From positions 305,431,164 through 305,495,163 of the forward strand of contig NC_081414.1 of assembly GCF_030272615.1 (NCBI RefSeq): a stretch of 64,000 nt of DNA, read 5' to 3'. Source of the DNA: Cryptomeria japonica (taxonomy: Eukaryota; Streptophyta; Pinopsida; Cupressales; Cupressaceae). Below, piece by piece: positions 38,414 to 50,570 of this stretch. Positions within the stretch are counted from its first letter, which is position 1. Each line of letters starts with the position of its first letter. The notes beneath the pieces are model-generated. The model saw only the letters and a list, made by a program, of their open reading frames with translations, searched no databases and was not told where the DNA came from. Made by a program: the position numbers and the translations under genes.

Positions 38414-39883
38414 TGTAATTCCTTATCAATAAAACCTCTAAGGATATGAGCTAAATAAACATAAGAATACATGGAAATATTTTTTATTTAATTAATTAAT
38501 ACATGCAAGATACACATGTTCTAAGCTTAAATCTCAAGATTAGGCTAACTTGTCAATATATGACACTACAAATGTTGAAGAATTAACACCTAAAATATCA
38601 ATTGAACATGGGAAAGGTCTCGAAACACCTAATACAAGTTCATGAAGGTGGTTAAAGTTGCAAAATTTTGTGTTTGAATTTACAATAATTGATTCAAAAA
38701 ATAAGACTATCTACTAGGTCTCAAGTGCCACTGATAGGCTCCAAAAAAATATCGATTCAAACCTAAATTCCATTAGCACCACTCATATTCACCCTAAAAT
38801 TACTCAAGACACCCTTGAGGGTTCCAAGACATACCAATCTCTATATATCATGTTCATTGAGGTCAAACTAAGCTCCAAAGACCCTAGAAACCTTAACTAA
38901 CTAAGACACTCTAGACTAGAGTGCCAACTTAGGGCTAGGATGCTAACTTAGGACTAGGGTACCTAGAAAGGACTAATGCACACCTAGAGAACACTAGCAT
39001 AGAAAAAAATTGTCCTAATCCCATGCATATGTTCAAAACTTATACATGTGTCCTTTTTCTATGTTAGTGTCATCCAAGATTGGTAACTCGTGTTGTCATC
39101 CTCTAAGACACACATCTATCAAGGGCAATGAGCTTCCTAATTGGACATTTTGGTCCCCTAGACCCCTAAATTTTTTGTTTAAGACAAAATAAATGGACAA
39201 CACTCAAATTTAGAGATAAAAAGGAATACATTGGAGACGAGGTGTGCAAAAATGTTTCTAGGTCACTAGGTGACACTTACAAGCATAGTTGGGAATCAAG
39301 TGGTTCCTATACACATTAAATCCACCAAAAAACTCTTCCAAAACTCTTATAAATATCCAAATTAACTTAATAACATGTTAGAACCCTTTTCAAGTCTTTC
39401 TAGATTGTCTCGAATGGGTCTGGATTGACTCAAAACCATACTAAACTACACTAAAATGATCAAGACTACTTGACACTTTGAGAGAGGAAGAAATCACTCT
39501 CTAGGACTACTGAATACAGATCTAGATTCATTTTAAGTTACCAATTTAAGTGCTCATATGAGCATAACAAGACACCTCAAGAATTGATTAAGTTGCATTG
39601 TCATAAATCATGTTTGATGCCAACACCGGTGCACACATGGATACTCTAATCAATATCAATTACATTCAATTATATCAATCTCCTCTAGAAGTGTTCAAGA
39701 TACAAATGACCATATTTTTATGTACAATGATTTGTTTCAATATATAAATGTTAACAACTTTGCAAGAATGAAAGAATGATGAAGTATATGTGTTAAGATA
39801 ATGGAAGATCTCTCCAAATCAATCTCAATCCAGATACACCAATCCCCAATAGTGGTTTGCAACACCACCCGACCATGTGGAAC
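38414..39883 (-). mobile_element. Probable Gypsy LTR (minus), cut by element C
   Basis: Non-coding 1.5 kb that starts TGTAATTCC beside the primer-like site and runs to the edge of element C at 39884. Its own 5' end is not identified. Short open frames at 39737-39993 overlap on both strands and look incidental. Confidence 0.35.
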
Positions 39884-41144
39884 TGTTGGATACACACCAT
39901 CATGCCCATGGAGATTATCACACAACCCAAAAACACACAAAAGAATACAAGGGGATAGTAGGTGTATACACATAAAAAAATGGCTATGAGCAATTAAATA
40001 AATATTTTATATTTATTTAATAATTATTCTTCTATTAAATAGTTAATTTGAAAAGATTAATTTATTTAATTTATTTTTCGTGTCTTTCTAATAATTAATA
40101 TTCTATTAATTAACTCATCTATCCTATTCTTCTAAATTAATTAAATATCTAATATTTAATTATTCTTTTAACCAAGTTAATTAAATATCTAATATTTAAT
40201 TATCCTCTCCAATCAATTAAATATCCAATATTTAATGGTTATTTTCCTATCCTACAGTCTCAAATATTGAATAATTTCTAAATTATTTAATCTTTCTTAT
40301 CCAACTCACCCTCCATCTCCACTTCATCTTCCCTTTGCCAACTCATCCATCACGTGGCTAAGGAAGTTAATATTTCTTAAATATTAATTCATCATTTATC
40401 TCCAACTTCCAAAATTCAATGAATATTGTGTATGTACACATATTTCATAGCCATTTCTTATATTCTCTCCAACACCCTCTACATCTTAGGAAGGACTTGA
40501 GTCCACTTGTCCTCTCATGCCTAAATCTTCTCCAACCATCCCTAGATTCCCTCAGTTAGCAACCCAGTCAAGGTGAGATGAGTGACACTTGTCTTCTCCT
40601 TCCCCCTTTCTCTCAATCTTCACCTTTGCTCATAGCCATCCAAATCTGTAGATCTGATCATGACCATTGATCTGAGCCACATCATCTAATCCTCTCAAGG
40701 TCTATAAAATCAAGATCTTTAGTTGAGAGAGTTAATCTTCAAGTTAGTATTCAAATCAATCATATGCATCCATGAGTTTTTGAAGCAAATAGCAAATAGC
40801 AAATAGAAATTATCATATAGTATCATATAGCATAATCATTTTAGCATACTCATGTAGTATTGTATATCATAGTATTAGTTAACTACAAGTTATCAATCCA
40901 TTCTTCATATGCCATCTTGGAAGCTATCAGTGCATTGTCTGAGAGCACACCATCTGCAACCAGGAATAGTGGAGTTAGGACACAATGAGACATAAACCAT
41001 GAAGGTAAAAATAATGTGTTATTTTAATATGTATTTCATGTAGTTTCATTGGTTGAATTTGGATTTCCTGTATGCATTTCCATTTGTATTTTGTGAAACT
41101 AACTTGTTGGAAGTAACATTCTGAGGATGAAATTCAAGTCGACA
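39884..41144 (+). mobile_element. 5' LTR of element C (Gypsy/Tat-like)
   Basis: Begins TGTTGGATACACACC and ends TCAAGTCGACA, five bases before a perfect-looking Gypsy primer site (41150). It contains runs of 'aatatttaattat' near 40100-40260 and a TATA box TATAAAA at 40702-40708 about 440 bases before its end. Length is about 1.26 kb. The 3' LTR is absent because element E2 interrupts C on the right. Confidence 0.65.
40702..40708 (+). promoter_or_regulatory. TATA box of the element C LTR
   Basis: TATAAAA inside the LTR, in the position expected for the U3/R promoter. The element D LTR has TATAAAT at an equivalent place (53029). Confidence 0.5.
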
Positions 41145-41149
41145 CATTT

Positions 41150-41168
41150 TGGCGCCCACCGTGAGGCC
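41150..41168 (+). other. Primer-binding site of element C
   Basis: TGGCGCCCACCGTGAGGCC, the type of primer site found in plant Gypsy elements of the Tat/Athila side. It lies five bases after the LTR end and defines plus orientation for element C. Confidence 0.8.
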
Positions 41169-41271
41169 CATGGACCTCGCATGTACCTTTAAAAATCTTG
41201 TAGAAAGTTAAATTAACGCATTTGTAATGCAAATTCACGTATGTGTGAATTCTGACAGTGCTTTTGTTCCG

Positions 41272-41540
41272 TAGGTTAGCGCATTTGCCTTCTAGGTTAG
41301 CGCATTTGCACTCTAGGTTAGTGCATGAGCATTTTAGGTTAGCACTTTTATTTTAAAGTTTGCGCATTTGCATTTCGGGTTCATGCATTTGTGTCCTAGG
41401 TTAGCGCATTTGTCAAAGAAATTATGCTTTTGTATCCACAGAGCAGTGCTTCTGTAGTCTAGGTTAGCGCTTTTGACCTACAGGTTAGTGCTTTTGAGAA
41501 AAAAATATAGCGCATGTGTTAGATTAGTGCTTCTATTTAC
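41272..41540 (+). repeat. TAGGTTAGCGCATTTG repeat in leader of element C
   Basis: About ten loose copies of a unit near 20-25 bp, TAGGTTAGCGCATTTG, drifting in the last bases. It lies just after the primer site, in the untranslated leader. GCGC-centred words also occur in element D (62645-62765) and near 10230. Confidence 0.65.
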
Positions 41541-42971
41541 AAACTAACACAAAATTTCTTGTAGGTCCGAATGCCCAAGAAATCAGATTTTACAGATTAC
41601 TAACATGCATGTGCAGGATGGTATTTAAGACAAATTTTATGCATCTCATCATCTAGTTAATTAGAAGTCTTGTTTTGGGAAGTAACATATCATATCTTGT
41701 TCATCTAGTTTAACTAACAGGATGAATTGATAGCATGCAACTTGCATTTTTAGTATTTTCTCTAAAATAGTTGCACATAGACTTTTAAGAGGGCTAAAAT
41801 AAACACCATGCTTGTTGAAGCAACATCTCCAAATAGGACTTAGCCAAAAATTGATTTGATAAGGTTAAAAATAACTTTGATTTCTTTGTCTTAAGTGGTA
41901 GGTATATGCTCTCCTCTTAATTGGGTGATCAAAAAGCCAAAACCCACTCTTTTATGATTTCTTTACTTTCAAGCAAATAAATACTTTACAGGGTCTGCCT
42001 TCTTGAGCTGCCTTGAGGGGGCTAGTGAGAAGGGAATGACCTAAATTGGAAATGGGCTAATACCGAGTCCTTCCAATCCATTATAAATAAATCGTGTTTG
42101 TGATGAAAGTCCTAAACAACATGTGCTGATAAGTTCATGCCGACACTATGTTTCCCCATAAACCCTATGGAGCGTAACCTCTATAGGTTGGGAACCTTTT
42201 GTATTTACAGAGCTGAAAGTGCCGCATGTATGGCCACATGACCGGAAGCCTCTACTAAAAACCACTTGTACTAGTTGCCAAAATCCTTCTAGTTGTTGGC
42301 GCAGGAGGTTGGACCTCTAAAGCGGCTCACACACATATGGTTCTTAGTAGAGATATAAAGTTTGCCATGGGGATTTTTCATGGAAATTGATGCTTGGCTG
42401 CCCTGAAGAAGTGAGTGTCGAGGGTGGAGGCAGTGGGGTCAAGCATCTAAATATCCGCTTTGAATAGCATAGCCTTGGGGGAAACCCCATGTGAGATTCA
42501 ACAACTATTGTCTCAGCCTGCCATAGGGATTGTACTTGCTTGTGCATTTTGTTTATTAAACATTGTGTGTTCTATGTCTTTAACATGTTCCAAATGGTCA
42601 AAATTTGAAGAAGATTATCATCTACGAGTGAGCAAAAATCCTACAAATTGCTGAAAAAATAAAAAATTGATCAAAAGGGTAATACAAAGGCTTTCCAACA
42701 TTTGAAACACTAGATCAAACCAAGTGGTCAAGAGTTTATCATCCAACTATCTCAACAACAGCAAATACCTAGATAGGTATTCAAGTTAGTCAAGTCAAGT
42801 TTCCATATCAAGAGACTTTATCCATATCATTTGATATACTTTGTCATAGGGGCCTATCGAACAAACCCTCTATTTGACTTAGTGAGCTTGAGTATCCAAA
42901 ATGAAGTATCCATCAAGTCAACAACATCAACCTATCTAAACTAAAACTTTGATCACTCATGTGACCATCCC
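41541..42971 (+). mobile_element. Untranslated leader of element C
   Basis: No gene. Two blocks are shared with element D. Block 41996-42100 (TGCCTTCTTGAGCTGCC..., GAGAAGGGAATGACC) matches 54187-54300. Block 42358-42480 (TTTGCCATGGGGA, CTTGGCTGCCCTGA, GGGGTCAAGCATCTA) matches 54596-54715. Conservation without coding suggests a packaging, translation or splicing signal. The role is inference. Confidence 0.55.
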
Positions 42972-43875
42972 TTGTTGCTTGAAAAAGAAGAAGCTTATTC
43001 AAAGGAAATGAGTCCTAGACTAAATCAAGATCAATATATCATGGCTCTCCAATCTAATCCCATTTTTTATCAAGATCCTACCAATCAAGAATCTTATGAT
43101 GATCCCCTAAAATTTTGGTATTCCATCCACAATGATCCCCTTTTATCTCAAGAGAAGAGTCCCATTCAACATCCACCTCCTAAGGAAGAGCATGGTATCC
43201 CTTCCATCTCCTTCACTAATCTAATTCAAAATCAAGTGAAAAACACAAACTCAAATGATCCTACGCCAAGTCAAGATCAAGAAAACTCTTCATCCTCCAA
43301 ATCCTTTTTAGGTCCTTTCGTTCCAAAGTCAAACTCTTCATCCTCCAAATCCATTTTAGGTCCTTTCATTCCAAATTCAATCTCTTCATCCTCCAAATCC
43401 ATTTTAGGTCCTTTTGTTTCAAAGTCAATCTCTTTATCCTCCAAATCCATTTTAGGTCCTTTTGTTCAAAATTCTAACTCTTCATCCTCCAAATCCATTT
43501 TAGGTCCTTTCATTCCAAAGTCAAACTCTCTATCCCTTCCATCCATCTTGGGTCCTTACTTCCCTCCATCCACCATTCCATCACCTCAAATGATCCATAA
43601 GAAAGATCAATAAAGGAATGCATCTTTGAACTTGTTTCAAACAACTATATAAACATCTTTTCAAAACTATTCTTCCATCATTTCCTTCATCTAAAATGGG
43701 TTCTTATGTCCCAAAATTCAATTATCCTCCATATCTTCATCACTTCTCAAGTTGTGTACCAACACTCATCTTGAATACATTTATATCTATCCTTGCACAA
43801 ATCTTCAAACATTCTATCTATTATCCAACACATCTTTTCTATCCTTCCATCCCTTTCATTCAATCCTTTGCATAA
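42972..43875 (+). pseudogene. ORF1 of element C, Ser/Pro-rich, short form
   Basis: The open part is 42972-43613, with a frameshift or stops after it. Another frame then carries the same C-terminus as D's ORF1 (PSIP(F/L)(I/V)QSFA), ending TAA 43873-43875. The N-terminus is Gln/Asn/Pro-rich (SPRLNQDQYIMALQSNP). The middle contains six tandem copies of a 16-residue unit, SSSSKSILGPF(I/V)PKSN. No protease, reverse transcriptase, zinc knuckle or membrane segment is visible. It corresponds to the 957-codon ORF1 of element D with a large internal deletion. Function is unknown; by position it replaces gag. Confidence 0.6.
43287..43574 (+). repeat. 48-bp tandem repeat, six units, in ORF1 of element C
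   Basis: Each unit encodes SSSSKSILGPFxPxSx. Units three to five differ by a few bases and the sixth is diverged (LPSILGPYFPPST). The period of 48 keeps the frame, so copy number can change without breaking the protein. Confidence 0.85.
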
Positions 43876-46800
43876 ATTCATCATCTGTGAAATAGGCATT
43901 TGTGTCATTTTGTCACATGCTTTCCCATGCTCGAATCTCATGTTCAGTCCTTTTCCTAGATATCTATTCATGATACACTTCAGAATCCGAGGTTATTCCT
44001 CTTTAACATTATCTTTTAGTTGGGGTACACACTCAATCCAGAAAAGAACCACTTATCATATCTTGGTACCAACATCTTTTGATTACTATATCTCATACAC
44101 TTAATCAATTGCTCTGAATCATTGTGATTTCTTAGTCGAAGACATAGCTAGTGAAAAATCTAAAATCTTGCTTCAGTGCCACTGTAATTATCAGACCCAT
44201 GTAAGTTTCATTACTTACAAGCCAATGCAATCAAAATAAGAAAAGAAAAAGACAATATCAAAAGATCCAAAGCATGATCAGGAAAAGAAATATCTAAAAG
44301 AAAAAAAAATGAAATATCAAAAGCTTGGCTATGGGAAAATGAGAGTAACTCCATCGGGGCTATGGATGCCTGGCTGGCAATGGAGCAATATTTGTGATAT
44401 TACAATGATAACCTCATTGGAGCTATGGACGCTTTCTGGCAGCGAGGCTCTATCCAGGATGCTTTTGAAGTCAAGGTAACTCATGTAGCTAGCCACATTG
44501 GATTCTAAAGATTACAATGATCATATGATCCAGAATGAACCCAATTGCACACACATGGGTAATCAAAGACTAAGTACCTTGATCCAGTTTGGGATTCTTT
44601 GTCCCTTTTGAGTCTACTTCCTAGTTTCTAGATATGTTTGGTTGAATTTATTAGAGGTTCTAAGTGTGGGTTGGGTCTCTATCTTTGAAAATTTTAGGAA
44701 CACTTATTCAGGTGGTGCTAAATATTGTGACAATCTTACATATCACCTCTTTACAAATGGAGACCTCTATACTTAGGGTCAAAGTTCCATCCACTCTATT
44801 ATTCATACCACATCTCCCATTATCCTTCCTCTAGTATCCATTACTCTATCTAAGTTCATCCAGTGCTATCTTTGATCTTTCTTCATGCTAATCTATACCA
44901 TCTACCCTAACTATTCATTTCTTCCCTCATCTATCACTATCTATGATCTTGTTTCTCCTATCCATATCCCCTTTTCCATCCTTGATCTTGATCCAAACTA
45001 AGGACAAAAACATGATTTCAAAAAAATCTCTTGATGTGTCTCCTCATAAGCTACCTCCATCTTTCACCCATTCCTCTTTAGCTCAATAATTCATCCATTC
45101 CTTGTCTTGCTATACATTAGGGAAACCAAATACATCTTTCTTCTAATCCAAAAAGCTCAAAAAATAAAATAAAATCTAGAAACAAAAAAAAAGAACAAAA
45201 TTGAAAATCAAAGCATGAGCGCATGGCCCATCCATCAAATCAACAATAGGAAAACTATCAGAATCTATCAAATCAAACTAAATCAATCATCAATTATCAA
45301 ATCTATCAAATCAAATTGAAGCAACTTAAGCTATCAAATCATTTTTAAAAACCTATCAATCATGGTTTTCTATCAATCACCGAGTTCAATCAAAACTCTA
45401 CTAAGCTATTGCATTAGAAACTAAATCGGTTTTTAGAGCCAATCAAATAATTCAAATCAATCAATCAATCAATCAATCAATTAATCAAATCAATCAATCA
45501 ATCAATCAAATCAATCAATCTATCCAACAACATCAATCAATCAATCAAGTCTTTATTTCATCATACATGTGCATCAAACACATTAAATCTAATCATCAAA
45601 GTGATTTTTAGCTTTTGCACTTATTAAATAAACTGATCACATGTCTTGTTAATCAACACATCACTCAATATCTATCAACATCAATGTGTCTTATATAGGG
45701 ATAGGTACACTCGAAATCAGATAGATCGGTCTTACATGGGATACTCACTCTTTGAAACCAGACATTCTTATCAATCATTGAACAAATCAAAACAATGACA
45801 TAGATTAGTATGATTGCTGGATTCTGTTCTGGGTAGTCTTATCTTTATCAATTGATGGCAGGACATGTTTCATCTCTCAAAAATCAGGAAAGACAAAAAA
45901 ATCAGAATAAAAAAAGTAAAATGTGCAATAAAAACAAGTGGTTAAAACCTAGTAAACAGATGCTATCTAAAAAGTGAGTTCCTCCATCTATGAGATCACT
46001 TTTCACACCTGTCCACATCATCATATCCAATCTATCACTTCCATCATATCCTAGCTTATCCATTCCATCTTTTCCATCCATTTCTCTGAACCATTTCACA
46101 GGAAATAAGCAGCTTACCAACAATTATCAATCTTTGACATACTTGTCGTACTCACTGTCTTAGATTTTATCAAAATCAATCAATCTGCATTTGTATTCCT
46201 TCATGGTTTGGATCTTGATCAATTCATACATCCATAATAAAGTTTTGTTTCCATTGGGGGCAAAATCCTAATTCCTTTTGCTAAGGTGATCTTTTGAATC
46301 TTTGAAAAAATACAAAACATTCGAAAAACATAAAAAAACCAAAAACACCTAGGGTTTTGAAATAGATAACGAGAAACAAAGCAACAAAAATCAAGGCATT
46401 ACATCAACAACTGAATCATGCAAATCAGAAACTGAAGAATCAACTAACAAGTACCAAAGGATTATCAAAGATCATTCGTCAAGATGATTATATCAGTTAA
46501 TGACCATAAGAACATGTGAATGACATACATGATTCAGTGTTTATATCTTGATTTTATTGCTAATCATGTAGTCTATGCAACTCAAGGATGTCCATGACTA
46601 GAGAAGCTATGATGAGGCATGATTATTTTCTTTGATTGTTGTTTGTGGTTTATCTCTTATTACGGTATGAACTTGTCTTGGGATATGATCGGCAAAAGAT
46701 CAAGGAGGACGTTCCAAGTCATGCATGAAAGGATATACTCCTTGTTTGTTCTGCAAGCAATACTCAGGTCAGCTTGATCCATTATATCAAGTTGCTTGTA

Positions 46801-47360
46801 TTAACTTGCAATATCAAAACCCATGTAAGGAATACTTAGGTCATCTTGAATCATTATGTCAAGTTTCTTGTATTTTCTTACAACATTTTAAAGCTCAATG
46901 ATGAAATCAAAGCATTGTTACAAGATAGCATATGAAGAATGGCAGTATCATTAGTTAGATCACTTCATTAGCTCATTATTCATTTGCATTATAAGCATTC
47001 ATTTTCAGTTACATTATAAGCATTTCATATAACAAATCAAAAGCACATCAATCATTCATTTACATTTCAATATAGATCATTGCATTTGCATCATTTGAAT
47101 ATCATTTAGCTTAGTAATCATTTTTATTTGCATCCAAGGTCATCAAAATAAAAAATTAAAAAAAGCATTTATCATTGCATCATCATATAAAGAATCAGCA
47201 TAATAAAGAAAAAAAGATCATAACATCATCCATCTAATCACTGCATCCATATAACATACATATAGATCATCATCATAGAATCCATGTCTACATATAGATC
47301 ATCATAAAACAATAAAAGTCCAAGTATACAATGATATCAAATCAAAAGTATAAAGTCCCA
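43876..47360 (+). mobile_element. Non-coding 3' part of element C
   Basis: No gene. A doubled phrase 'ctatgga(t/c)gc...ctggc' lies near 44360 and 44425, and a tetranucleotide run at 45455. Block 45700-45775 (ACTCGAAATCAGA ... GAAACCAGACATTC) matches D 59838-59912. A GGGGGCAAAAT word is at 46256. Long runs of lysine-like A-rich sequence on either side are not coding. Confidence 0.5.
45455..45549. repeat. (TCAA)n microsatellite
   Basis: Imperfect tetranucleotide run AATC/TCAA over about 95 bases, with short interruptions. Confidence 0.9.
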
Positions 47361-47470
47361 TCAATACAAATCAAGCCAAGAATCATGACTACCTCTTGAG
47401 CCTGTGGGTCTAACAATTGGATCACCTGCAACACCTACACTAGCATCATCGTCCAATGGAATCATTCTTC
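47361..47470 (-). pseudogene. C-terminal tail of antisense PMD gene in element C
   Basis: The minus strand encodes DDDASVGVAGDPIVRPTGSR followed by GSHDSW and a TGA stop at 47363-47361. It resembles the tail of the antisense PMD protein in element D (SMGVSGPMRPPQPGPGG). The rest of the gene would lie to the right and is lost where element E2 begins (about 47531). The match is short, so confidence is limited. If right, C once had the same antisense gene as D. Confidence 0.4.
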
Positions 47471-47530
47471 AATTTAATATCTTCATCATTCATTAAACTA
47501 TCATCTATCAAGTCTTATACAGGATGTATC

Positions 47531-48667
47531 TGTTACTACTTATCAAGTTGCCATTAGTTTCATGTCAAAGTTATTCTATATACTCTAGTCGGTTATCTCT
47601 ACCGAGATTTTCAGTCGGTATGCATAGTCTAGTCGGTTACAGAAGAAAGTAGTCTCAAAATGTAGTATACACCAAGCTGTCTACCGAGTATCATTTCATG
47701 TCTACTGAGCAGCAAAGATGACACACCGAGTTGATATACACTGAGTGAAACATGTTACTAGATTCATTGAATCTGGACATACATATGAAAACATGTTACA
47801 AGATCGAGGAACATCTAACCGTTATCACATTGGAAATTGCACTTAAAGATTGTGTATGATTTTGATTTCATCTAACCAATGAAATAATTTGCATGGTTAT
47901 TCATTCGATAAATCATATTTGTAAGATCGAAGCAATGAATGGATCATCGACATAAGAGATCTATTTATACAACATGAGTTAAGAATTAAAGGTGTGTGCA
48001 TGAGTGTAAGAAGACTGTTATAGAGACACAGAGGTCACCGAGAAGGTTTTCAGAGAACAGTCGAAGAACAGAGTAAACAAAAGGGTTTACCAAGTTACTA
48101 TATGGGTTACTGAGGTATGCTATAAGCAAGGTAACTTATTCTGAGCACATAGAATCTGCTATAACATTCTAGATGTAAAGTTGCAGATATTTGTAATGAT
48201 TTTATTGTAATATTTTGAAGTTGTAAGAGAAACCTTTAATAGGGTAAAAGACTCTAATCAAGTCTATAAATTGTAAAGCCTCTAACTAGGTGCAACATTT
48301 AGTTTAAGTGTTGTGAAATCCTTTAGCAAGGTAGATCTAACAAATCTAGATACTCCTAACAGGGTAAGCTATCAAAAATAGCTAAACATGTAGCTCTAAC
48401 TGAGCACTCTTTATTATTGCAGTAGTGAAGTTGTGGGTGCCATCCCCACCACAGTTTTTCTCTCTAACCAAGAGTTTCTGCATAACCAAAATATATGTGT
48501 TATGGAGTGAATCATGTATGATTGTTATCTATTTGTTTTAGCTTTATATTATGTTACTGCACTATTCGGTTTATGCATAACAGTAAAGTTATTATTGAAG
48601 AAAAGTTTTGGAGTACTGATTCACCCCTCCCCTCTCAGTACATTAGCTTTCCATATTGGGCTTGACA
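47531..48667 (+). mobile_element. 5' LTR of element E2 (Copia-type)
   Basis: The right end is firm: CTTGACA at 48667, then the primer site. The C-run 'gattcacccctcccctctc' lies at 48612. The left end is tentative, TGTTACTAC at 47531. It is rich in TCGGT/ACCGAG words and in 'taacagggtaa'-type repeats, as is the LTR at 300-1396. A TATA-like TATTTATACAA is at about 47970. Confidence 0.6.
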
Positions 48668-48682
48668 ATTGGTATTAGAGCT
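48668..48682 (+). other. Primer-binding site of element E2
   Basis: ATTGGTATTAGAGCT, one base off the TTGGTATCAGAGC consensus (C to T). It directly follows the LTR. Confidence 0.75.
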
Positions 48683-48725
48683 TCAATCTTGGAAAAGGGT
48701 TTAACTGCCTAAAGATAAATATCTT

Positions 48726-50060
48726 ATCAATGGAAGGCTATAAACAATCTTGAAGGATTGTATATCTATAAGAAGAGCTGGATCATGCTAATCATGTGAT
48801 TGCAGACATGCAAAGACAAATGCAAAAATCTCTAAAAGTAAGAAGAAGATTATCTGATGATTTGCAGGACTCTCAAGAGTTAGTGGAACAAATTGAGACA
48901 TCATCTGAGAATAGTATATCTGAAGAAACTGAAGAAATGATTGGAGTATTGAAAGAAAAGAACAAAGCACTGGCTGATCAATTGAAAGCAATGAAAAGAG
49001 AACATGAACATTTCAGCACACAGATGACTGGAAATCTTGATGCATTGAGGACAACCAAAGATACAGTAAGAGATCTAGAAAGAGAGAAACAACAACTTAA
49101 AGTCTTAGTATCTGATAAGAATGATGAAATCACAAGGTTGACTGGAATTCAAAAAAATCTGTTAGATCAACTAGGTTATGCGCATCATGAAGCAATTCTG
49201 AAAAATGATGAGAATCAAGCATTGAAACTTGAAGTATCAAGGTTGACCGATGAACTTGAATCAGAGAAGAAATCCAAAGAAATACTCAAGAAGAGTTATG
49301 AAGCATCAAAGATGTTGGATGAGCAACTAATACAAGAAGACCCAACAAAGATGCAGGACTCGGTTACAAAGGAAGAGACTCTACCAAGAGAGGAGAATCA
49401 TCAAAGCAAGCTAGAAACAAGAATAACATCAAAAGAAAGAAGCCTATTTGCAACTACTATGGAAATCAAGGTCACACTGCCAACATGTGTCAAATCAGAA
49501 AAGGTAAGCAACCGAATGTCACTAAGTCCAAAGGTTATTGTTACAATTGCAATAAGTATGGTCACACATCTAATCAATGTAGGACAAAGTTTGTTAACAA
49601 TTATCAGAAGGCAAAATTCAAAGGGTTTTGTAAAAACTACAATAGATATGGACATAGTACCAAGAAGTGATGGCTTAAGCAAAAGAACTATATGTGGTTT
49701 GCACACTGAGCAAATGCTAGAGGTTACCGAACTCACACAGATCCTTATTGATAGTATTTTGCAGTACCATGGGATTACAATACAAGGATATGGCGTGAAT
49801 GTTGTGGAAGATATGGACATATAAGTGCCAACTACTTTATAAGGTTTGGAATGAACAATTGAAGATCATGGAGAAATCCTGGTATGGCATGTTTTCATTG
49901 TCACAAAGTTGGACACTTAGCTGGAGATTGCAAAGATCAACCTAGAAAAGACACTGAAGAAATAAAAGACAAATTGAAGATGATTTGGAAAAAGAAGGAA
50001 ATTGTGTCAAATGAAGAAAGCACCTTACCTACCGAGTTAGGTGCACCTATTCCAAATTAA
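48726..50060 (+). pseudogene. gag: Gag-like protein of element E2 with multiple zinc knuckles
   Basis: The open block 48796-49430 encodes a Glu/Lys-rich coiled coil (from IADMQRQMQKSLKVRRRLSD through LKEKNKALADQLKAMKREHE). After a frameshift near 49430 another frame carries up to five zinc-knuckle-like blocks. CYNCNKYGHTSNQC (about 49535) and CFHCHKVGHLAGDC (about 49890) are intact. CNYYGNQGHTANMC (49447) lacks the second Cys, and CKNYNRYGHS and CGRYGHIS are degenerate. It stops at TAA 50058-50060. The N-terminal capsid domain of Copia Gag is missing or very diverged. Protease, integrase and reverse transcriptase do not follow, so E2 looks non-autonomous. Confidence 0.65.
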
Positions 50061-50570
50061 TTGGTAAAGGTATGAAGGGACTACATTCTCTCAAGGTTAA
50101 ATCTTAACAATTCCTATTTTATCATGTACTTAATTCAAATCTGCATAATTAAGATGTAATAGTAAGTTTGAAATTATATCAGTCTTTTAAAGCACTATAT
50201 AGGAAACCTGTCTAGTCGGTGAATGAAGGAAGTTTGGTTACTCGGTTAAATCAGAAAAAGTGGAACCGAGTGCATTTAATGTTTTTGACCTAACCTGGAC
50301 AGAGCCCGATAAGGCATATGGTGTACTTAAATGCATTTTTGTGATTCATTTTCAACTTACCAAGTTTTTGAGAGAGCAGAGCAAAGTGAATCAAAGGCAA
50401 TCAAAACCTCCTACAAAGCAAGTTCAAGGTATTTACATCAATCTCAATACATTATTAAGCTGATTTACCGATCGTATCTAGTTGCCATTATTTGCTAAGT
50501 ATAAAGCATCAGTCATTTGAAAATCCTAAAACCCTAAGGATCCTTTGTTAGCTTTTATCTGAAATCTACA
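50061..50570 (+). mobile_element. Spacer between gag-like ORF and ORF X in element E2
   Basis: No gene. It may act as the leader of ORF X, whose start codon follows at 50571. Contains TCGGT/ACCGAG words like the LTR. Confidence 0.4.
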
